DNA from: Lunularia cruciata
Lineage: Eukaryota > Streptophyta > Marchantiopsida > Lunulariales > Lunulariaceae
Reading direction: 5' to 3'
DNA length: 64,000 bases
NCBI GenBank assembly: GCA_948567375.1
Contig: OX419758.1
Coordinates: 23,875,001-23,939,000 of the forward strand
The notes below the pieces were generated by a model. The model saw nothing but the letters and a program-made list of their open reading frames with translations, searched no databases and was not told where the DNA came from. How positions within the stretch are numbered: the first letter of the stretch is position 1; each line of letters opens with the position of its first letter. Below are positions 56,051 to 64,000 of this stretch, piece by piece. The translations under genes and the position numbers were made by a program.

Positions 56051-57245
56051 CCCTTACATTCCTTGCATCAGATTTTGCAATTACAACTCCATGATTTGTA
56101 CACACTATGGACTCTAAACAAATATTTCCTATTTCAATATATAATTAATGTGATCACTAAGTAAGTGGAATGGACTATTGAGATTAGATACATGGATTAG
56201 TGACATGTCAATAAACTACACCCTTAGATTAGTTTTATGGATTGGGGACATGTCTATCCTTGTCCTATTTGGTTGGCCAAACAAGTTTGACCCAAGAGAA
56301 TCTTTCTATTGGAAGCATAGGTGAGGTACCATTGGAAAGATCTTGATGTGGCAAACAAGGGGGTGAAATAACACCTCTTCTCTTATAAGGAAAGTGAAGT
56401 TTAATATTTTTAGGCCCAATTCTTTCATTTAGGCCTCCAAAATTGGCTTTGGAGTTTTTGGTGTGTTTTCAATTTCTACCTTATTAGTGGAAGTCCCCCT
56501 GTGGTGACTCTTCTATCCATCATGTTTGATATCTCTAAAGATTTTACCAAGCCAATTATAACCTATAGATAATTTTTCTAGTTAATGGTATAACATCCTC
56601 ATCTTCATCTTCATCCTCCCCATAACCCTCATGGTGAAGCTCATTGACACCCATGTCATAGTACACATCATCCTCTCCCATAAATCCACCTTCCATGAGT
56701 ATATATGTGAAAAATTGACCTACAAAAGTCACCTTGAACCGATGGCCATCAGAATGGTGTTTGCTTATGTAGGAAGGCTAACTTTGTACTAACAGCCCAT
56801 AACATGAGTTCTATTAATCATAATCATCTCCAATCCACTATAATTCCACTCTCAATTGCTCTACTTTTGTCTTCACACTCAAAGCAAGATACCCATGAAC
56901 CACTTTTGGCCTCCTATTTGGGACAAGAATTGCTTCCATCATGGAAAAGGGGCACCATGCTCTATAAATACACTAACATGCCAATATCTCCATATAATGG
57001 AATATGTGATAGAGAACCAATCCTGCATCTAATGGTAAGATACAACTTCCTCCTCCCACTACCAAGTGGCAAAGCAAATGATTCATAAATCACCTCCAAA
57101 GTCAACATGAATGGCTGCACATTAATCATGTCCATGTGCATGTTCCCTACCCATGAGTATGTAAACTTTTATGTATAAAAAAATTTTCAATCCAAGAAAA
57201 AATCTCAACATGCAAATAATCCAAAGGGTGCAAGAAGTCCAAATT
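56051..57245. other. Non-coding sequence 5' of the reverse gypsy gag
   Basis: This is the leader of the reverse gypsy at 51950-56050 merging into unassigned repeat DNA. Both strands were scanned; the plus-strand frame at 56804-57088 has no domain and ordinary composition. No LTR boundary (TG/CA with repeated partner) could be placed. Confidence 0.35.
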
Positions 57246-57715
57246 CTAGAAGCTCAGGTTTCACCAGGGTTTTGCTAGTGTTTTGTTGCATTAAGAGGTT
57301 ACATTAAGCTTTCATTGTACTAGATAGATTTTGCTAGAGATCCACTACTAGGGACAGGTTTTGCTACTACACATGATGGGTTTGGCTAGGATCTTGTTGC
57401 TTGAGTTGGGTTTTGCTAATGATCCATTATTGGGGATAGGTTTTGCTACTTAATATTAGGAGTTTTGCTAGGGTCTCATTGCTCAAGTTGGGTTTGCTAG
57501 CTTTTTTGGGTTCTATTATGGTTTTATTGCATTGGATGGAGTAGCATACATTTCACCAAGGTTTGCTTGGAGAATCCACTACATGGGATGTGCTACAAAG
57601 GTTTTGCTATATGGTCACCTTGGTTTTGCTAAGCAAGGGATTTTACTAGATTTAGGTTTCACTAGGGATTTGATGTAGGGTTTACGGTTTTGCTAGTGGG
57701 ACACATGGGTGCTTT
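57246..57715 (+). repeat. Degenerate minisatellite with GGTTTTGCTA core
   Basis: About 15 variants of (a/g)ggttttgcta or gggttttgcta, each followed by linkers such as gggtcttgttgctt or gatccactactaggga, occur in 470 bp at irregular 20-45 bp spacing. The array is strongly strand-asymmetric (GT-rich on the plus strand). It is probably a tandem array in a retrotransposon leader. Confidence 0.7.
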
Positions 57716-59550
57716 TGAAAAGATTTCAAAATAGTCAAAGTTCAAATTGAAATTCAGGAGTACAAGATTTGACACTATAAATCAATTGGTTAACAAAACT
57801 TAACAACATAAATCAAACTCACATAAGTGCAAAGGTAGTGAAGTCTTATAGCCACTTTCAATCCCAATTTGTCCAAATTTGCTTCATGAATACCTTACAT
57901 AGAATTCTTGATTTGATCCTTATCCATTCATACCCATTTGATGAATGTCATACTGTTTTGCACCATGTGATGTATGATCAAAAAATTGCCCTTGTGAAAG
58001 TCTTCCATGTTGTGCATCTCCCAAAATTTTTAATAATCTAGAATATCTACCATTTTCTTCACAAATTTGGCTCTTCTCTCCCAAAAGTGAACTCTATAAT
58101 ATGGTCCAATCAAAACATCTCCAACCACTCTTCAAAATATCTTGATTAGAATAAACTTCCCTCACAAATGTGAATTATGTGATCCCCTTCCTCTTCAATT
58201 CATCCCCCTTTGAAATTTCCTCTCTTCTCCTTTAAGAATTGTTCTATTCGATACCGTACTCTTGAGACTCACTCGTAGATAACACTTCTTGATCCTTCAA
58301 AAATCTTCCCTAAACTTTGTCCTCTAGGTCTTTCAAAGCTCTTTCCCTCTTCCTCCGTCTTCCCAAAACTCCCTCCTTGAGAGGTCTTATTTTTCCTCTA
58401 TAGACTTGTATTGCCTTTCTCTCTCCCTCTCAAATGAGAACTAACTTATTCTTTGGCAATCAAGCTCCTCTCTTCCTCCTAAGACTCTCTTTTAGACTCT
58501 TAAGCTTCATTTTCCTTTCCCAATTTTCAACAATCTTTCCATGTGCTTAAATTTCTTCCTCCCAAATCCTGGAGTATCATACTTTACAATATCAGACCAA
58601 ATTTGTCACTCCTATACTTTGATCATTTCTTTTGGACTCTCTCCTCCTTAAAATCTCTCTTCTAAAAATAGATTGTGTGGCCCCCCATGATACTCAAATA
58701 TCACTTTTGGGTTTGAAATTGAATCTCCTTCTCATGTTTTCAAATATTTACCTTTTTAAAGAATTGCACTTTTTATGAAAAGGAGTGCTTCAAAGGTGAC
58801 TCTTCACCTTCCATATAGCAAGCGCCCTTCTATGTAACAACAAGATCCCCTCCATAGAGTGACCACCTTTAGATAAAATATGACACACCTAATGCATATT
58901 TCCATTTTTTTTCCAAGTTTTCACATTTCCCTAGAGTGACCATCTTTCCATCAAGAATGATACCCCATCCTAAACAACAACTTTCAAAACATTGATCATT
59001 TCATCTAAAAAGAATTCATATATTGCAAGAAGAATATGCATACCAAACAAAGTCTATATATTGCAAGGGGAATATAAGTGATGTTAATTTTTATTGAGAT
59101 GATTTATCTAGTTCCCTACCACTACCACTAGATAATAATAGATAATAATAGTAAAGCAATACACTTTCAAGTTCTCATTTGGCTTCAACCTTGAAACACA
59201 CTCCCTTATAGCATCCTAACAACAATGGAGCAACACACAACACCATTGCCAAATAGAAGGTATTGTCAATTATTGTAAGCTCAGATTGAAAAAACCACAA
59301 CAAATACCTGTGCCATACTTATAACAATCTCATAGATAAGAATAGAAGATAAGCAATAAGCTCCAAATGAATGATCATTTTATTAATATGGGTTCAAAAA
59401 CCTTGCATGGGAATTAAATGCAAGACATGTGTTCACAACTAGAGACCTTGTTTCTTCTCTATTAATGGTTAGCTCATAGAGACTGATGTGTTATATCTAC
59501 CTCCACTTCTCATCTGCAAACTCTTCTACTTCTTCTTATATATCCGCTCT
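57716..59550 (+). other. Leader-type AT- and CT-rich sequence, no gene
   Basis: It includes a CT-rich stretch at about 58180-58640, similar in style to 21200-22620, and AT-rich flanks. I read it as part of the long leader of the third family-1 gypsy copy whose gag region is at 62450-62690. Small plus-strand frames have no domains. Confidence 0.35.
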
Positions 59551-59559
59551 ACTGTTCAA

Positions 59560-60570
59560 AACATTGTGCAAAATAACACATGCATTGATCCACAAAAAAG
59601 ATACTGATTTCTATTTCTCTTGCTTTCAATTGAACCCTTACTTCTTGTAAGGAATGCCATCTACTCTTTAAAATTTCTATACAATGCTCATTGATGACAC
59701 AAGTCCTACCTAGCTACACACTTGTTAAAATCTATTTTGTCTTGAGTTCATTGTACTTTAAATGAGGGTACCAAATGGCTCATAGAGACATAACAAAATC
59801 ACCCAATAGATACAGGTGGTTCTTAAAGAATTATTGTCTTCTTGTTGATTCAAATCCTTCTAGAGTGGGGACTTCTTTAGATATGTCATGTCACATCACG
59901 AGCCTGACATCCTTGCACAATGAAGACAAAATCTATAAATGGTGAGAAATGAACCCAAATTTGCAAAGCCCACTAGTGGTGGATCTCAAGTACCCAATAA
60001 AATAAGAAATTTGGAAATAAAAATGAATCATTGCACAACATAAAGCAACTCATATCAACTCTAAAAGCCACTCAGAAAAGCAACTCAAAAAATAACAGAA
60101 TGGAAACACTAAGTTATGAGAATTCACTTACCACTTGTGAAATAATTATTCTTCTCATGTTGTCATAGATAACTTGTCCATGGATGGAATAGAGCCCTTC
60201 CTCTTGACATATTTTTCACAATCAATTTTAAATCCTTGGGCTAGTAGGAAGAAAGTCTCACCCACTAATCCAACACACCTAAGAAATGTTTTTAATCCAA
60301 AAACCTTTGAAATCCTCTCTCTCTCCTCTTGGTCAAGCCAAGGCACCTCCTCTACACAGTTAGCTAAAATAGCCATGATAACTCTCTTGGTAAAGCTTGT
60401 AGTGGATCCGGAACTAATACTCTAGAAGTTAATCCTTATTGCTTTATAGGCGCCATTCTCATTTTGCCCAAATCTATCAAGTGCTATGGTGAATTGGATC
60501 CATACAAGGCTTGGTTCCTCCCCAAATTACTCTTGGTGAAACCCTTGAGATCTCTAACAAGCTCTAGCAA
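59560..60570 (-). pseudogene. PIF/Harbinger transposase remnant with intron donor
   Basis: On the minus strand the order fits a DDE transposase of the PIF/Harbinger superfamily. It runs ALDRFGQNENGAYKAI, SISSGSTTSFTKRVIMAIL, EEVPWLDQEERERISKVFG, LRCVGLVGETFFLLAQG and KIDCEKYVKRKGS, then VIYDNMRRIIISQV in a shifted frame. The first catalytic Asp of 'VDGT' is changed to Gly (VGET). After 60140 a consensus splice donor, GTG|GTAAGT, follows. Further down are HLYLLGDFVMSL (second Asp kept) and VINEHCIEILKSRWHSLQE with the third acidic residue kept, as in 'VIEHtFGiLKgRWrsL'. Stops and frameshifts abound. Terminal inverted repeats and the 3-bp target duplication could not be located. Harbinger elements move as DNA by cut-and-paste, and this copy is inactive. 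Confidence 0.75.
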
Positions 60571-60904
60571 AGTATAAAGGGACTGCACATCCATCCACAT
60601 CAATTTTCTTAAGGGATGTGGATCCAAATTTTGAACAACACATAAACAAATTTACTTTGGCATTCCACATAGATTTGATCTTCCAAATAACACACTAAGT
60701 GTGCAAAGTCCCACCACCTTAAGAGTAATTTCCCTTCTTCAACGTGAGTGTCATCTAAACCCATTCATTATCATCTATCAACTCATCATCTTCCCAAAAC
60801 TCATTCTCATTATTGCTATCTTGCCATTGTGCCAACTAACTCCACATATACCTTTTTATCTTATTTTTCAACTCATTGCATGAACTAACAAAATGCATGC
60901 TAAT
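60571..60904. other. Sequence between Harbinger relic and GIY-YIG fragment
   Basis: The right part may hold the eroded N-terminus of the Harbinger transposase (60571-60700, minus strand). The remainder is AT-rich without motif. No transposon end is identified. Confidence 0.3.
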
Positions 60905-61158
60905 AATGATAACTCAATAATAACTAAACTAAAATTGTCATGACCATATTTCCAAATAGATTTATAAAAATATCTGTTATCAGATAATTTAGAAGGGTGA
61001 TAGTATTCAGCAAGTCTATCGCTTTATTTATAACCACTACCTACAAATTTTTTACCATTAACTAAATTATGCCAAAGATAGATTCTAGTTTTAGTTAGAT
61101 AATCAGAAACGATTTTCTTTCTATTTAACCAAGAGTTATCATATACCGGAAGTGAACA
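60905..61158 (-). pseudogene. Fragment of a mitochondrial-type GIY-YIG homing endonuclease
   Basis: The minus strand is open for about 83 codons with one TAA. It reads CSLPVYDNSWLNRKKIVSDY, then TRIYLWHNLVNGKKFVGSGY, stop, SDRLAEYYHPSKLSDNRYFY and KSIWKYGHDNFSLVIIEL. This is the GIY-YIG nuclease core: 'GIY' is RIY, 'YVG' is FVG, followed by the S..L..RL..Yy block with Arg, and the KYG..NFSL motif. Such cores are typical of group I intron endonucleases in fungal and some algal mitochondria. It is very AT-rich, unlike plant nuclear genes. Only the catalytic half survives; the DNA-binding part, intron and exons are not seen. It probably arrived by insertion of organellar or foreign DNA at a break. 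Confidence 0.8.
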
Positions 61159-62690
61159 AATTTTTCTCAAAACTGTTTCTTCTCAAAACTCTTGATACAT
61201 TGCGTTAAAATGTATAGATGATCTCTTGGGACATCAATGTCTTTGTACAAATCTATCCTTGTGCCCTTGACCTCTCTCTCCAAATTTGTTTCTATCATGG
61301 AATGCACACTTTTGCACAAAATTGCAACCTTGAATATCTTCTCTCCATGGATGAATATTCAATTTGCAAGAATAATCCAATTCAAATGCGCTCAATTTTT
61401 CTACACTAAAGTGAACTTTGTAGTTTCTCTCACTATTCAAATAGTAGGCAACAATCCTTTTCAAAAGCATTCAAATTACTCTACTAAACAATCCTGATAG
61501 TTTCCCTCTCAAGCACTCAAATTACTCTACTAAACAAGCTCGATAGTTTCTTCTCTCTCAAGCTCAATCCCTTTCAAATGCTTTCAATTCCTTCATTAAA
61601 GAGTTTCTCTCCCTTCAAATTGCATGTTTCACAAGGATTCAAATTGTAGATTAAGTTGCATTAATAGACCTAAGTGCTTGATTAATACAAATGTAAAGTG
61701 ATTAATATTTACAAGAGCACCCATATCTCATAAAATTTTGCAGGTCATAATTTCTAGTACCCATAAGTATTTATGACTATGGATCTTCAACGTAAAAAAA
61801 ATTTAGTTTCCTATTGCCCACTACTCAAGAAGCTTTCCTATGATGTCTATACATATTTTTATGGGATATTTACTAGTGGTGCAAAAGCTATTATTGAAGT
61901 GCCTCATTGTGTGAGGTGGACTACAAATTTTAGAGATTACCTTGATTTTGGAAAAAAAAATTCAAGTTTGAGATATGGACTTGAGATTTTCATAGATAAT
62001 AACTTAGTTTATCTCTTGATTGAGACACTTGAAACTATAGTGAGAGTTACTACATACATTGAATTATAACTTTTGGAAGTTGATATGGTAAATTACACTT
62101 GAAAATTGTATGCTCTTTGAATTTTTCATATAGATCACTTTTTGTTCAATTTAAATTAGAATTTCCTAAAAATTTCTATGAAAATTAAGAGGAAATATTT
62201 TACATTCTAGCCCAAGAATTGTGGAGAGATCAATTTTATAAAGAGAGTTGTGGATTTGTGAACTAGAGGATGGTTTTAAGATCAAATCCTAGAAGATGTG
62301 TATTGAATAGAGAGATTCCTAAGCCTAATGGCTCAATGGAAAGGATGGAAACCCTAGCTTGAAGTTTTGCAAGGAAGGATGCCTTAGAATGATCCTTGTG
62401 TGTGCAAAATTACAAGGGAGTGGAATTTATCATTTGGGAGTAATGTCTAACATTAAGAGAAAGGCTTGATTTCTATGAGGTTGAGCTCTCATGCATGAAG
62501 AGTTGAAGAATGACCAAAATCATGCTTAAGTGTTTAGACTCATCTTGGGAGCATGAAGGACCATCAAGAGTGGAAGTTAAGGATATTTAAGTTAATTTTG
62601 TAGAGTATAATTTAAAGATAATGTTGAGAATACTCAAAAATCTTCACTCCTTGGAAGAAAAATTGATTCTAAATGCTTTTTAGGTGGAGA
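61159..62690 (+). other. Leader and start of zinc-motif frame, third family-1 gypsy copy
   Basis: 61880-62640 is homologous to 23200-24050 (shared ggctcaatg, ctcatgcatga and tgtttagactcat). 62600-62690 encodes a decayed version of the frame at 23969, up to SKCFL. It is cut there by element I at 62691. The first part (61159-61700) is CT-rich with repeated 'ttcaaattactctactaaacaa' (61467-61489 and 61518-61540). No intact gene. Confidence 0.5.
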
Positions 62691-64000
62691 TGTGACAACT
62701 CAACAAGTATCATTTTATGGCAATCATCAAGTAATAGTTCATTCCCACAAAGATAAGAGTCAAAAATGGTCAAATAAAAAAAAATGTTGCAAACAATTCT
62801 TCTTGATTGCATCTTTAATCTCTTTGGTAGAAACCACACCCAAAAGAGATTAACAAGCACTAAATCATAGTGTTGTCACAAGTCCTAACACCCATAATCA
62901 CAATTCATCCATATCTTTCCAAACAAATCTTGATTGTGATGATTCAATTCTTCCCAAAGAAGTTTACTTCACCATGAAATGACTTCACCTCAAAATTGTG
63001 TTCCACCTCTCCACTAAAGGCACAATTTCCTCAATCAAAGTTTCTTTGCATCAATCTAGAGTTGCACTCACAAATGCAGAATACTACCGACACTACCATT
63101 TGTCACAGATTTGTCAAGGCATTGCTTTGATTGCTATCCACTCAGGATCAAACACACAAAATTAAAATCAAAGCTATAGAATCCAGCATCTAATAAGCTC
63201 ACTAACTTGCACTTCAAATCTCTCCATACACTCACAAATACACACATAGGATTGATACTTGAAATGAGCTGAAATGATGATCATTGAATTATAGTGCTTC
63301 ACTTTATTCAACTTTGAAAATATGAATATTGAACAACGAAACATTGTGAATGCTTCCTTTAAATAGGCAGAGTATTTTGAAATTTACTTAACAATATATC
63401 ATTCTACAACAAATTTACCAACCTGTAGATCCAAAATAACAATCCATCTTGTCATTGTTGCCTCTTCAAATCTCAAATCTATTACTACTCCAATCCAATG
63501 TCTACCTCAACTTTAGGTTCTAAATCTGATGTTCCTACAATCTTCTCTTGTACTTTGGCTTCATCTACAACCATGATTTCTTCTTCCACTTCTATCCTAT
63601 CTTCAGCCTGAACTAAAACTTAAGTCATAGTTACATTCTCTTTCTCTATTCCAACTTCTTCAAACACTTCAGATATCTGATCCAAAGACACTCCTACTTT
63701 TGCTACTTTTCCTTTAACTCCTACCTCCAAATCATTGTGAAATTCATCTAATTCTGATCTAACTAAATCTAATCTGAGATAGACATTGTCTCCTACTTCT
63801 AATATCTTCCTTTGATCTCTTAGGCAATTAACAACTTAGTCAATTCTACATCCTTTGCCTTCTTCTTCCTCATCTCATGTACCATCAACTTCAACTCATG
63901 CAATCTTGTTTCATCCAAATTAACTTCACCTTCAGTACTCAGCATCACCTTCAATTCCACAATGATTGCTCTTATTGAATCTGACTCACTCATTGGAACT
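62691..64000 (-). mobile_element. TGTG-family element I, reverse, cut by window edge
   Basis: It starts TGTGACAACTCAACAAG at 62691 (3' end on its own strand) after ggaga, the expected target duplication. It contains the conserved 3' block, the TATA-like box CTATTTAAAGG (63356-63366, minus strand, 675 bp from the end) and the last about 170 codons of the protein, with stop at 63485-63487 (VEVDIGLE). Its 5' part lies beyond the window, so the second duplication cannot be checked. Confidence 0.82.
63485..64000 (-). pseudogene. TGTG-family protein, element I copy (C-terminal part)
   Basis: The minus strand shows the C-terminal acidic block and the preceding helical region, recognisable by order and by IRLDLVRSELDEF-like spacing. 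The end is VDIGLE before TAG, matching VDIGLD in A and VDIGSD in H. It is decayed by stops. The rest is outside the window. Confidence 0.5.

Noticed and set aside
57246-57715. CRISPR-like array
   Set aside because: Spacing is irregular and repeats are degenerate, there are no unique constant-length spacers, and the context is eukaryotic.
1-64000. tRNA or rRNA genes
   Set aside because: No A-box/B-box pair with cloverleaf, and no rRNA core sequence was noticed on either strand. A covariance-model scan would be needed to exclude decayed copies.

Overview
The window looks like intergenic, repeat-dominated nuclear DNA from a land plant with a large genome, possibly a gymnosperm. The basis is nested plant-type Ty3/gypsy and Ty1/copia remnants, a PIF/Harbinger transposase relic with a retained intron donor, and CpG-poor AT-rich sequence. 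Only one short CpG-rich low-copy island (about 5.2-7.1 kb) looks genic. The species call is inference. I see no rRNA, tRNA, CRISPR array or bacterial gene. Almost every long reading frame is a decayed transposon gene or its antisense shadow.

Layout. 1-985: 5' end of a reverse-oriented gypsy element (LTR 239-930) next to the last 55 bp of a TGTG-family element. 986-5.2 kb: two reverse copia remnants, AT-rich filler and a 110-bp tandem duplication. 5.2-7.1 kb: CpG-rich island with a predicted 84-residue two-helix membrane protein gene (minus strand) and a 267-bp tandem duplication at its presumed promoter. 7.1-12.9 kb: old repeats. 12.98-15.55 kb: gypsy RNase H and integrase ending in a PHD finger, then a purine tract and an LTR. 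19.8-51.9 kb: a large nest built on one gypsy family (LTRs at 19803-20492, 37915-38605, and 47474-51949 interrupted). Its gag and pol are broken up by at least six copies of a second family. 51.95-56.1 kb: another gypsy element, reverse, gag to integrase. 56.1-62.69 kb: leader of a third copy of the first gypsy family, containing a PIF/Harbinger relic and a fragment of a mitochondrial-type GIY-YIG homing endonuclease. 62.69 kb to the end: another TGTG-family copy.

The most unusual item is the TGTG family, named here after its ends. Units are about 3.8 kb. They begin TGTGGTACCCACA and end GGGTTGTCACA, and complete copies are flanked by 5-bp target duplications (gagca, acttg, and near matches ccaat/ccaac and gagga/tagga). 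They have no LTRs and no pol. Each has one long frame of about 850 codons: a conserved N-terminal domain I cannot assign, an acidic Lys/Glu-rich linker, and a long coiled coil. A CTATTTAAAG(G) box lies 668-680 bp from the 3' end in five copies. Either these are LTR-less single-gene elements mobilised in trans by a retroviral-type integrase, or they are solo copies of a giant LTR carrying a gene in its U3. Nothing here is expected to encode a working enzyme. The gypsy elements supply the usual gag-protease-RT-RNase H-integrase order, all broken by stops, frameshifts or insertions.
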